NCBI GenBank assembly: GCA_029260765.1
Contig: JAJDCP010000141.1
Location: 1 to 42,043, forward strand
Source: Planctomycetota bacterium
GTDB lineage: Bacteria; Planctomycetota; J058; JAJDCP01
Reading direction: 5' to 3'
DNA: 42,043 nucleotides
The position numbers and the translations under genes were made by a program. Each line of letters opens with the position of its first letter. Position 1 is the stretch's first letter. Below, one piece after another: positions 34,195 to 42,025 of this stretch. The notes under the pieces are model-generated. The model was not told the DNA's origin. It made no database searches and saw only the letters and a program-made list of their open reading frames with translations.

Positions 34195-36336
34195 ATGGGC
34201 TGGATTTTTGGCAAGAAGAAGAAACCAGACGAGCAGGCTGGTCCTCCCGCGCCTGATGCCCCACCGCAGCCACAGATCTTGTTTTCCGGTGATGGGCACC
34301 CTGCCCAGCCGCACGTCTTCACCCCCGGCAACGCTCCGGATGGCCTTCGCAGACCCTTGACGGCAGAAGACTTCGATGGTGCAGGCGCAGTCGAGGAGCT
34401 CGAATCGGGCTACGTCAGCGCACCCACCTTGATGGATCCGTCGCTGGGTGGTTACACGGGTCCGGTCGCACGTTCTGCGTCGCCCCCGCCCCCGACCGCG
34501 CCTTCAGCCCCCTGGGCCGAGGCGCAGTTCGCAGGCGCGCAGCCTCCGCAGGCGGGGACCTTTCAGGCTCAGGGCATGCCCCCGGTAATGCCGAAGAAGC
34601 CGGTGCCGAAGACCGTGGTGATGTCTCCGGCCCCCAAAGCCAAGAAGTCGCTGCCGAAGACCATCGTGATGGATCTGCCGCCCAAGGCTCCTCAGGCCCC
34701 GTCAGCCAAGAAACCGGTGCCGAAGACTGTGGTCATGGATGCCTCCACTGCCGCAGCCGCGCGAGCCACCGGCCGCACCTCCAAGCCGCCGGTGTCGAAG
34801 ACCATCGTGATGGACGCGCCGCCGAAGATTCCGAGCATTCCCACGCCGCCCGGTGCGAAGAAGCCGGTGCCGAAGACGGTGGTGTTCGACGCGTCGGGGG
34901 CTCACGCAGGTCCGCCGCCACCACCCTCGGCTCCAGCGAAGAAGCCGGTGCCGAAGACGATGATGTTCGATGCGGGGGCCCATGCAGGTCCGCCGCCACC
35001 TCCACCGGCTCCAGCGAAGAAGCCGGTGCCGAAGACGATGATGTTCGATGCGGGTGCTCATGCAGGTCCGCCGCCACCACCACCGGCTCCAGCGAAGAAG
35101 CCTGTGCCGAAGACGATGATGTTCGATGCGGGGGCCCATGCAGGTCCGCCGCCACCTCCTCCGGCTCCAGCGAAGAAGCCGGTGCCGAAGACGATGATGT
35201 TCGACGCCTCAGCCCATGCGGCTCCCCCGGCGCCACCGCCACCGCCAGCATCTGTCAAGAAGCCGGTGCCGAAGACGATGATGTTCGATGCAGCGGCGCA
35301 TGCGGCCCCGCCGGCGCCTCCTCCGGCTCCTTCGGCTCCAACGAAGAAGCCGGTGCCGAAGACGATGATGTTCGATGCCTCAGCACATTCCCCAGCGCCT
35401 CCTCCTGCACCGCCGCCGCCTGCACCGCCGCCGCCGGTAGCCGTCGCACCGCGGGCTGTCCAGTTCGATGCTTCGGCTCTGCACGAGCCGAAGACCGAGC
35501 CGAAGACCGAGCCAGACCGGGCGGCCCTGCCGCCTCCGCCTCCGCCTGCCTCGGCTTACGGAGACGTCGCTAAGCCCATGAGCGCAAGGATCGACGGGGC
35601 CGACGGCCGCCAGAAGACGATGCGGCTCAAAGCGGAAGAGGCCGAGCGCCATTCCAGCAGCAGGTTGCCGCCGATGAACAGCTTGTCCGACAAACAGAAG
35701 CAACTGGCGGGCTCGCTCCTGTCCGCTGGCGTGGTGACGCAAGAGTTCCTCGCCCAGGAACTGAAGAAGGCTGGCCGCCAGGCCGGTGCGTTGGGAAAGG
35801 CGCTGTTGCAGTCCGGCTACATCAAAGAGAGAGAGCTGTTCGCTCTACTTGTGCAGCACCATAAGATTCCCAGCATCAAGATCTCGAAGACCAAGATCCC
35901 GCTCGATACCGTGGCGACACTGCCCGAGAGTGTTGCGCGCAAGCACAAGGCCATCGTGCTCGAGAAGCTTGAAGATCTGCTCGTCGTTGTGACGACCCAG
36001 ATCTTCCACCCAGAATCGATCGCCGCGCTTAGAAAAGAGACGGGCTGCAAGATCGCGATGATCGCTTGCAAGGATGCGGGGGCTTTCGAGACCGCGCTCG
36101 ATGACTTCTACGGGCGCATACGTGCTTCCGAGGCGGCTTCTCGACAGAGCTCAGCAGGTTCGGGCTCGCTGGCGTCTGCTGGCAGTCCGGGCAGTGGAGG
36201 CCGCGGCAAGGCCCTGGTTGCTGAGAAAGTCGACGGGGCGGTGCGTCCTGCCACAGCAGCCGTGCCCGACCTGCTCGCCCGCTACGAGGCGGTCTTCGCT
36301 GGTGCAGGGCCGGTGCTTGCGGCGCCGAAATTCTAG
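34195..36336 (+). CDS. PKT-motif repeat protein with C-terminal MshEN-like domain
   Basis: A 713-residue cytoplasmic protein. It starts MGWIFGKKKK and has a disordered Pro/Ala-rich region. Eleven copies of K-P-V-P-K-T-x-x-(M/F)-(D/S) follow, with threonines at 140, 156, 178, 203, 228, 255, 281, 307, 333, 361 and 390. The last six read KKPVPKTMMFD, separated by AGAHAGPPPPPPAPA-type spacers. Residues about 494-640 match the MshEN (GspE/PilB N-terminal) fold: LAGSLLSAGVVTQEFLAQEL, then ALGKALLQSGYIKERELFALL and the second half ending in FYGRI. The Arg of the c-di-GMP-binding RLGxxL motif appears replaced, so ligand binding is uncertain. There is no ATPase domain. The ATG follows GGAGGG by 8 nt. 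Function unknown; a role tied to type IV pilus or secretion ATPases is an inference. Confidence 0.85.
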   Translation: MGWIFGKKKKPDEQAGPPAPDAPPQPQILFSGDGHPAQPHVFTPGNAPDGLRRPLTAEDFDGAGAVEELESGYVSAPTLMDPSLGGYTGPVARSASPPPPTAPSAPWAEAQFAGAQPPQAGTFQAQGMPPVMPKKPVPKTVVMSPAPKAKKSLPKTIVMDLPPKAPQAPSAKKPVPKTVVMDASTAAAARATGRTSKPPVSKTIVMDAPPKIPSIPTPPGAKKPVPKTVVFDASGAHAGPPPPPSAPAKKPVPKTMMFDAGAHAGPPPPPPAPAKKPVPKTMMFDAGAHAGPPPPPPAPAKKPVPKTMMFDAGAHAGPPPPPPAPAKKPVPKTMMFDASAHAAPPAPPPPPASVKKPVPKTMMFDAAAHAAPPAPPPAPSAPTKKPVPKTMMFDASAHSPAPPPAPPPPAPPPPVAVAPRAVQFDASALHEPKTEPKTEPDRAALPPPPPPASAYGDVAKPMSARIDGADGRQKTMRLKAEEAERHSSSRLPPMNSLSDKQKQLAGSLLSAGVVTQEFLAQELKKAGRQAGALGKALLQSGYIKERELFALLVQHHKIPSIKISKTKIPLDTVATLPESVARKHKAIVLEKLEDLLVVVTTQIFHPESIAALRKETGCKIAMIACKDAGAFETALDDFYGRIRASEAASRQSSAGSGSLASAGSPGSGGRGKALVAEKVDGAVRPATAAVPDLLARYEAVFAGAGPVLAAPKF
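34858..35430 (+). repeat. In-frame 78-87 bp tandem coding repeats
   Basis: Repeat units begin at 34858, 34939, 35017, 35095, 35173, 35257 and 35344. Three consecutive spacings are exactly 78 bp and the others 81, 84 and 87 bp. Each encodes KKPVPKT plus a Pro/Ala spacer. The central units are nearly identical in DNA, so copy number may vary between strains. Confidence 0.85.
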
Positions 36337-36351
36337 CCCCGGTTCTCGGGG
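36337..36351. terminator. Small hairpin between convergent genes
   Basis: CCCCG-GTTCT-CGGGG starts directly after the stop of the PKT-repeat gene, in the 69-nt gap before the convergent pabB gene. The stem is only 5 bp and has no T-tract, so terminator function is weakly supported. Confidence 0.3.
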
Positions 36352-36405
36352 ACGATCCCGTCGGCCCGTCCGGGGGAGGCACTCGAAGCGCGGCCGGAGC
36401 AGGAA

Positions 36406-37875
36406 TCACGAATCGCTCGCGTGCTCTCGTGTCGCATGCAGGGCGGAGAGGAGTCCGGCGACTTTGTCCAGGGTCTCCTGGTACTCGGCGCACGGTTGGC
36501 TGTCCGCCGTCACCGCCCCGCCCGCTCCCAGCAGCGCCCAGCCCCGCGTGATGATCAGCGTCCTGATCGCCACGCTCAAGTCTGCGCAGCCGTCGTAGCC
36601 CACATATCCCAGACTTCCGGTGTATGCGCTGCGGGCAAGGGGTTCGAGACTGTCGATGATCTCAAGAGCGCGGATCTTCGGCGCTCCGCTGATCGAGCCT
36701 GCAGGGAACGCTGCCCGCAGCAGATCAAAAACGTCCAACTCCGGACGCAGGTTGCCCGTGATGTGGCCTGTCAAGTGGTGTACGCCCGGAAAACTCTGCA
36801 GCTGGGCGTCTGCCTGGACCCGTACCGAGCCATACGCGCAGACTCTGCCCAGGTCGTTGCGGTGCAGATCGACAATCATCGCCAACTCTGCCTGGTCTTT
36901 GGCACTCTCTTGCAGCTGGCGGGCACGGTCCGCATCGATGGACGCCTCGGCATGTCTACCGCGGGTGCCCTTGATCGGCCAGGTCTGCACATGGCCTCGC
37001 GGCCCGACCTTCAAGAAACGTTCAGGTGAGGCCGACAGGATCTGTGCGCCCCCGAGCGGGAGCCAGGCGAGGAACGGCATCGGCTGGAGACCACGCAGCC
37101 GCGCATACAGCGTGTGCGCAGACCCCTCGAAGGGGACGGCAAAGCGTTGCGACAGATTGGCCTGGTAGATGTGGCCACGCCGGATCCAGTCCTGGACTTC
37201 GCAGACGGCCCGCAGGTACTGTTCCCGGTTGAACGTCGAGAACAAGCCGGGAGAGACCACCTGCCCAGGCTCAGGTGCTGTACCTGGCGTAGGACGGGGG
37301 ACCCGCCAATCCGGTGCACACCAGGGCGCCTCGACCTGCAGCCACCAGGCGCGTCCGGCCACACGGTCACACAGCCACGCCCGCTCATAGCAGGCCCATT
37401 CCAGCCAGGGGAGGCCGAGATCGTCGCGTGCGTTGCCAGGCAGTCGCTCGAGCTGGCGGGCCAGCTCGTACGCCATCACCCCGACGCTCCCGCCGATGAA
37501 CGGCAGCCCGCAGCCAGCAGGGCGTCTGATGCGTCGCGCGCGCATCAGTTGTTGCAGACTCGTCAGGGCGTCCGTCGAGAGCTGATGTGTGCCTGCCGGT
37601 TCCAGCAGCTCGGCACCGGTCGGGCCGGCCCGGAGCAGGCAGGATGGTCCAAACGCGACGATGTCCCAGCGCCCGAGCTCGGGGTGGCGCCAACGACTCT
37701 CGAGGACCACGGGGCGGAGCCCTGGATCCAGGTCGCGCGCGATACTCAGGGCATCGGCGCACGGTGCGGGACTGCAGCGGATGCGTGCTTCCATCAGGGC
37801 TCTTTGCCATGCCTCGAGCTGCGAGACTAACTCTTGACCGGGGCGCGCGTCGATACTTTCTATAGAGTGGTCCAT
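36406..37875 (-). CDS. pabB: Aminodeoxychorismate synthase component I
   Basis: Chorismate-utilising enzyme of 489 residues, making 4-amino-4-deoxychorismate for folate synthesis together with a glutamine amidotransferase (PabA). The motif PIKGTRGR (about residue 300) carries the lysine typical of PabB; anthranilate synthase TrpE has PIAGT there. Other family segments are YQANLSQRF, SASPERFL, IVDLHRNDLGRV, HHLTGHITG and the C-terminal PAGSISGAPKIRALEIIDSLE. The ATG at 37875 gives a full-length protein but has no clear ribosome site; the next Met is residue 28. It is divergent from xerC with only 10 nt between the start codons, so promoters must lie within the neighbouring coding sequence. A pabA or pabC partner is not in the window. 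Confidence 0.9.
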   Translation of the reverse strand: MDHSIESIDARPGQELVSQLEAWQRALMEARIRCSPAPCADALSIARDLDPGLRPVVLESRWRHPELGRWDIVAFGPSCLLRAGPTGAELLEPAGTHQLSTDALTSLQQLMRARRIRRPAGCGLPFIGGSVGVMAYELARQLERLPGNARDDLGLPWLEWACYERAWLCDRVAGRAWWLQVEAPWCAPDWRVPRPTPGTAPEPGQVVSPGLFSTFNREQYLRAVCEVQDWIRRGHIYQANLSQRFAVPFEGSAHTLYARLRGLQPMPFLAWLPLGGAQILSASPERFLKVGPRGHVQTWPIKGTRGRHAEASIDADRARQLQESAKDQAELAMIVDLHRNDLGRVCAYGSVRVQADAQLQSFPGVHHLTGHITGNLRPELDVFDLLRAAFPAGSISGAPKIRALEIIDSLEPLARSAYTGSLGYVGYDGCADLSVAIRTLIITRGWALLGAGGAVTADSQPCAEYQETLDKVAGLLSALHATREHASDS

Positions 37876-37885
37876 AGGAGGGGGA

Positions 37886-38776
37886 GTGCAACTGCAAGAG
37901 CATCTGATCGGCTTCCGTGAGCACCTGCGCGACGAGCGGCGGCTTTCCCCTCATACCGTCTCGGCCTACTTGCGGGAGCTACAGGACTTCATCTCCTTCC
38001 TGCTCGAAGATGGCGAGCTTGTCGATCTGGCCGCGATCCGGCCCGTCGATGTGCGCACGTTCATCGCTCGGAGCTTCCGCCAGGGGCTGGCTGCCAGTTC
38101 GCGAGCCCGGAAACTCTCAGCACTGCGCACGTTCTTTCGCTACTTGATCAAGCGAGGCGTCTGCACGGCGAATCCAGCGCGAGCGGTCCGGTCTCCCAAA
38201 CAACCGCGGCCGTTGCCAGGAGTGCTGTCCGAAGAGGAAGTGCAGCGTCTGTTGGCGTCATCGTTGACGCTGCAAGAGCAGGCGCTGCTCGAGTTGCTTT
38301 ACAGCGCTGGGCTGCGCGTCTCCGAGTTGGTCGGACTCGACATTGAAGACCTGGATCTGGAAGCGATGGTCGGTCGGGTGCGGTCGGGAAAAGGGCGCAA
38401 GCAGCGAGACTTTCCCTTCGGCAGGGCCGCGCGTAGTGCCCTGCGCGAGCATCTCGCGGCCCTGGAGCTGACCGAAGGGCCAGTCTTCCGGGGAGTCCGT
38501 GGCGGTCGGCTCAACGACCGCAGTGTACGCAAGCTGCTGACCCGGTTGCGCAGCAGCGCGCTGCTGTCTTGTGCCGCGACACCGCACACGCTGCGCCACA
38601 GTTTCGCGACCCATCTTCTCGATCGAGGTATGGACCTGCGCAGCATCCAGGAGCTGCTCGGCCACGCCAGTCTTGGCGCGACGCAGGTCTACACCCACGT
38701 CTCCACCGGCCGATTGTGGGAGGTCTACAAGCTCGCCCATCCCCGGGCGCGTTCCCGCCCCCCGGGGGGGCCTTGA
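37886..38776 (+). CDS. xerC: Tyrosine recombinase XerC/XerD type
   Basis: Site-specific recombinase of 296 residues, most likely resolving chromosome dimers at dif. The N-terminal SAM-like core-binding domain (HTVSAYLRELQDFISFL) is followed by the catalytic domain. The catalytic set is complete: Arg144 in SAGLRVSEL, Lys169 in SGKGRK, His234 and Arg237 in HTLRHSFATHLL, His260 in LLGHASLG and the nucleophile Tyr269 in QVYTH. Length and the ending VYKLAHPRA fit XerC slightly better than XerD, but the two are hard to separate by eye. It starts at GTG with AGGAGG 4 nt upstream. TTGACC (37834-37839) and TATAGA (37861-37866) lie just before it but are 21 nt apart. No integron or phage genes are nearby. 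Confidence 0.9.
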   Translation: MQLQEHLIGFREHLRDERRLSPHTVSAYLRELQDFISFLLEDGELVDLAAIRPVDVRTFIARSFRQGLAASSRARKLSALRTFFRYLIKRGVCTANPARAVRSPKQPRPLPGVLSEEEVQRLLASSLTLQEQALLELLYSAGLRVSELVGLDIEDLDLEAMVGRVRSGKGRKQRDFPFGRAARSALREHLAALELTEGPVFRGVRGGRLNDRSVRKLLTRLRSSALLSCAATPHTLRHSFATHLLDRGMDLRSIQELLGHASLGATQVYTHVSTGRLWEVYKLAHPRARSRPPGGP

Positions 38777-38802
38777 CGAGGCCCTTCCCTTCCGGGCATT
38801 AT
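38773..38802 (+). promoter_or_regulatory. Sigma-70-type promoter for the L7/L12-like gene and pilT
   Basis: TTGACG (38773-38778, overlapping the xerC stop codon) and CATTAT (38797-38802) are 18 nt apart. The leader would be about 23 nt. Confidence 0.5.
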
Positions 38803-38832
38803 GTGCAACATCCGATCAGGATGGAGTGATTG

Positions 38833-40698
38833 ATGGGCGATTTCAAGATTCTCCTCAAAGCGGTCGATCCCGAGCACGTGGAGAACCTTCGGCCGATTCT
38901 TGCCGACCTTTTCAGCGTCGACGAGGGGACAGCCCACGACATTCTAAGCGCCGTGCCACTGACTCTGGTCGATGACCTGAGCATCCGTGGCGCGACAATC
39001 GTTAAAGAGCGACTGAAGCGGCTGATTCTGCTGGGAGCAACGCTGGTCACGACGGACGATCCCTGCGAGGACCTGCCAAAGATCAACTGGCCGGAGCCTC
39101 CCGAAGTCGTGCAGGTCTCCGACCTCGACTCGCCGGAGGCATCCACGCAAAGTTGGCAAGGGGGTTTTCCGGGCGTCAGCTGCCCGAGCTGCGGCGAGCA
39201 ACTTGAGGTTGTGCTGGTGCCTCGGGGCAAGGCGGCGAAGGCCAGCTCCACAGACACGTCGAGGCAGTTGATGGAGACGATGCAGCTCGACCGAGCTGCA
39301 TTGCCCGCTCCCGAGGAGTCGCGAGCCCCTATCGGAGAACCGCCTCCGCCGCCCACAGAGCCGATCCAGGAGACAATTTCAGAGCCGCAGCCCGTCGAGA
39401 GTTTCTCCGCGATGGCAGCGCCGGAGCCCGAACCCGAGCAGGACCTGCAAGAGGTCTTCGATTCGATCCTCGACGCGGAAGACGGTCCCCGCGATTTCAC
39501 CACCAGCGATATCGCGCCCGGACCCATCGCCCGCCTGCACATGGAAAGCGGACGCTTGAAGGCCCGCTCGGAGCCGGACTTCCTGGCGGAGGCTGAAGAG
39601 GAACCGTTGCATGCCGAACCGGTGTTCGAAGGCATGCTCGACACTTCGAGCAGCACGAACCAGGAGATGGTCTCGACGCCCTTCCGGCCCGAGCCGAGTC
39701 CGTCGGACAACATGCTCGAGGCGGTGTTTGATGACAGCGACAGTCTCGACCCGATCGAGCCCGTGTTCGAGCACGAGGCTCTCTCGGATCCTGAGATTGA
39801 CGGGCTGCTCGACGACGAGGACAGCTTCGACCTCAACGCTCTCGACGACATCCTCGACAACGATCCGACGGAGATCGAGCCGCTCGATGCCGTCGAGGAG
39901 GTCGAGGAATCCGACGACCTGATCGAAGATGTCGACTTGTTCGAAGCCGATGATTCCGAGGGAGACATCGATCTCGACTCCCTGGACCGCGAGTTGGCGG
40001 CCCTGGACGAGGTCAAGCGTGACGACCCGCCGCCGGCGATCGAGGAGATCCAGCTCCCCGAGCGCCCGAGCGAGGTGAAGAGGAAGAAGAACAAACGGAA
40101 ACGGAAACGCAAGCGTGAGCTGCAGCCTCTCGACCCGAGCGAGGCGCTCGCCATCCTGCACTCGAGCCGTGCTTCGCTCGAGCCGGTTTCGAAAGAGGGC
40201 GGGCCGCGGGACGAGCTCGACGATTTGCTAGCGCAGGCGCAGATCAAGCGGAAGAAGGGCAAGAACGAAGAGCTCAGCCTGCCGTTGCCGCCTGAAAAGA
40301 AACGCAAGCCGGGGACGCCGGTCTTCAAGAAAGTCGACCGGGTGACGCGTCGCATCAAGAGCAGCCGGGTCAAGCGCGCTGCTGGGGAAACCGAACAGGC
40401 TGCAGCCGGGGCGACCAGGCCGAGCTCACGCCGCAAGAAGTCCAAGGAACGCAAGGCTTCGAGCGACGAGAGCATCCACGGCCTGGTGTTGTCGAAGATC
40501 TCTTCGGATGCCAAAAAGCGCAAGGCTGCGTCCTTGATCGCTACGATCAAGGATATCTCTGAGGACGAAGCGCTCAAGCTGACCGACCGCACCATCATTC
40601 CAGTCTTGCGCGGGGTCTCGCGCGACTACGCTGAAGAGTGCTTGGGGAAATTCAAGGTCGCCAACATCTCAGGACGTGTCACGACGCGCAGGAGCTGA
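38833..40698 (+). CDS. Protein with L7/L12-CTD-like domains at both ends, unknown function
   Basis: A 621-residue cytoplasmic protein. Residues 1-78 follow the ribosomal L7/L12 C-terminal pattern: FKILLKAVDP, AHDILSAVPLTLVDDLSIRG, then LKRLILLGATLV. One CPSC pair is at about 116-119. The centre (about 150-410) is disordered and very acidic, for example DGLLDDEDSFDLNALDDILD. A run of Lys/Arg (KKNKRKRKRKREL, about 417-429) and a basic region follow. The last 60 residues (KAASLIATIKDISEDEALKL to NISGRVT) look like a second, more diverged L7/L12-type domain. The ATG follows GGAG by 6 nt. The pilT start lies 3 nt after its stop, so the two are coupled. The architecture suggests a binding scaffold; the link to PilT is from position only. 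Confidence 0.8.
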   Translation: MGDFKILLKAVDPEHVENLRPILADLFSVDEGTAHDILSAVPLTLVDDLSIRGATIVKERLKRLILLGATLVTTDDPCEDLPKINWPEPPEVVQVSDLDSPEASTQSWQGGFPGVSCPSCGEQLEVVLVPRGKAAKASSTDTSRQLMETMQLDRAALPAPEESRAPIGEPPPPPTEPIQETISEPQPVESFSAMAAPEPEPEQDLQEVFDSILDAEDGPRDFTTSDIAPGPIARLHMESGRLKARSEPDFLAEAEEEPLHAEPVFEGMLDTSSSTNQEMVSTPFRPEPSPSDNMLEAVFDDSDSLDPIEPVFEHEALSDPEIDGLLDDEDSFDLNALDDILDNDPTEIEPLDAVEEVEESDDLIEDVDLFEADDSEGDIDLDSLDRELAALDEVKRDDPPPAIEEIQLPERPSEVKRKKNKRKRKRKRELQPLDPSEALAILHSSRASLEPVSKEGGPRDELDDLLAQAQIKRKKGKNEELSLPLPPEKKRKPGTPVFKKVDRVTRRIKSSRVKRAAGETEQAAAGATRPSSRRKKSKERKASSDESIHGLVLSKISSDAKKRKAASLIATIKDISEDEALKLTDRTIIPVLRGVSRDYAEECLGKFKVANISGRVTTRRS

Positions 40699-40701
40699 GC
40701 C

Positions 40702-41865
40702 ATGGACTTGACGGACATCCTCGAGCGGGCCGTCGAAATGGGCTGCTCCGACGTAGTTTTGACGGTCGACACGCCGGTCGTGTACCGCATCGACGGTAAG
40801 CTGACAACCATCGACGATAAGCCGTTGAGTCACGAAGAAGTCAAGCAGATCGCCTACGGCATCTTGACCTCCGAGCAGGTCGCCCGTTTCGAGCGCGACA
40901 AGGAGCTCGACTTCAGCTTCCATTGCCCGATCGCTGATACCGATGAGAGCATCCGCATCCGCGGTAACTGCTTTTTGCAGCGCAAGACGGTGGGGGCGGT
41001 CTTCCGCCTGATCGCGACGCGCATTCCTACGCTTGAAGAGTTGGGCCTGCCACCGCTGATGACCAAACTGGCGCTCAGCCCGCAGGGACTGATCCTGGTC
41101 ACCGGACCAACGGGTCACGGCAAGAGCACGACGCTGGCCGCGATGGTCAACATCATCAACATGAACCGCCAGGCGCACGTGATCACGATCGAGGACCCGC
41201 TCGAGTACATGCACACCAACATCAGGAGTGTGATCGAGCAGCGCGAGGTGGGTGACGACACGCACGGGTTCTCGAACGCGTTGCGCCACTGCTTGCGCCA
41301 GGCGCCGGATGTCATTCTGGTCGGCGAGATGCGCGACATCGAGACGATGACCGCCGGCATCACCGCGGCGGAAACCGGGCACCTTGTGCTCGCCTCGTTG
41401 CACACCAACGACTGCGTGCAGACCATCGACCGCATCATCGACAGCTTCCCGTCGCACCAGCAGAATCAGGTGCGCTCGCAGTTGGCACTGAGCCTGAAGG
41501 CCATCCTGTCCCAACGGCTCATCCCCCGGGTCGATGCCGAGGGACGCGCGCTGGCCTTCGAGATCCTGTTGGTCAATCCGGCGGTGGCGCACTTGATCCG
41601 CGAGAAGAAGGCGTTCCAGGTCTACGGTCTGATGGAGACAGCCTCCAAGGAGGGCATGATCACGATGGACGCCTGCCTCAAACGGCTGTACTACAACAAA
41701 GTGATCAGCCTCGAAGACTGCCAGTCGCGCATGCGCCACCCGGCGCAGCTGACCCGCGGGATCTCTTCCCCTGTTAGCGGGTCGGTGCGTTCGGGCCAGG
41801 CGCCTGGTACGGGCGAGAACCGGCGCTCGACCCGCCGCGGCAATAATCCCTACGGGCGGCGGTAG
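40702..41865 (+). CDS. pilT: PilT-type type IV pilus retraction ATPase
   Basis: Hexameric ATPase that disassembles type IV pili at the inner membrane and powers twitching. The 387 residues show the PilT N-terminal domain, then Walker A GPTGHGKST (135-143), Asp box TIEDPLEYMH, Walker B DVILVGEMRD and His box AAETGHLVLASLHTN. The AIRNLIRE-like end of typical PilT is not clear; the C-terminus instead carries a Gly/Arg-rich tail (GTGENRRSTRRGNNPYGRR). His139 replaces the usual Ser of Walker A, while Lys141 is kept. AGGAG lies 7 nt before the ATG, inside the end of the upstream gene. A secretin and an MshEN protein in the same window are compatible with pilus or type II secretion machinery, but no pilin, PilB or PilC gene is present. 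Confidence 0.93.
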   Translation: MDLTDILERAVEMGCSDVVLTVDTPVVYRIDGKLTTIDDKPLSHEEVKQIAYGILTSEQVARFERDKELDFSFHCPIADTDESIRIRGNCFLQRKTVGAVFRLIATRIPTLEELGLPPLMTKLALSPQGLILVTGPTGHGKSTTLAAMVNIINMNRQAHVITIEDPLEYMHTNIRSVIEQREVGDDTHGFSNALRHCLRQAPDVILVGEMRDIETMTAGITAAETGHLVLASLHTNDCVQTIDRIIDSFPSHQQNQVRSQLALSLKAILSQRLIPRVDAEGRALAFEILLVNPAVAHLIREKKAFQVYGLMETASKEGMITMDACLKRLYYNKVISLEDCQSRMRHPAQLTRGISSPVSGSVRSGQAPGTGENRRSTRRGNNPYGRR

Positions 41866-41866
41866 G

Positions 41867-41896
41867 GGTCGCAGGCTGTAGCGGCAGTCTGCGACC
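41867..41896 (+). terminator. Inverted repeat after pilT
   Basis: GGTCGCAG (41867-41874) pairs with CTGCGACC (41889-41896) over a 14-nt loop, starting 1 nt after the pilT stop. There is no T-tract. The loop contains CTGTAGCGGC, which is shared in reverse orientation with the dispersed repeat, so this may be a repeat element as well as a terminator. Confidence 0.4.
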
Positions 41897-41944
41897 GCCG
41901 AGACGACCGATCCGGGTGGGCGGGGCCAGAATCCAGGTACTGCC

Positions 41945-41987
41945 GTTGCGGGCGGGGCTTCCGGCGCTCACAGCGCGCCGCTACAGG
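41945..41987. repeat. Dispersed palindromic repeat, full copy B
   Basis: The sequence GTTGCGGGCGGGGCTTCC is followed by GGCGCTCACAGCGCGCC and GCTACAGG. From CTTCC onward it matches the first 30 nt of the window with one substitution in the right arm, which shortens the stem to GGCGC/GCGCC. Confidence 0.75.
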
Positions 41988-42025
41988 GGCTGGGCCGTTG
42001 TGAATGGGGACACTCCGCAGTAGCG

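Noticed and set aside
34702..35258. Minus-strand Arg/Trp- and Ser-rich repeat frames opposite the PKT array
   Set aside because: They simply reflect the tandem DNA repeats of the real plus-strand gene.
34858..35430. CRISPR-like array of regular repeats
   Set aside because: The repeats are in frame, encode KKPVPKT motifs, and the spacers are themselves similar Pro/Ala codons. There is no cas gene.
36406..37875. Anthranilate synthase TrpE
   Set aside because: The motif is PIKGT, which is typical of PabB, not PIAGT as in TrpE, and no trp genes are nearby.
37886..38776. Integron or phage integrase
   Set aside because: Size and motif spacing are those of chromosomal XerC/D. There is no attC-like site, no cassette, and it is flanked by housekeeping genes.
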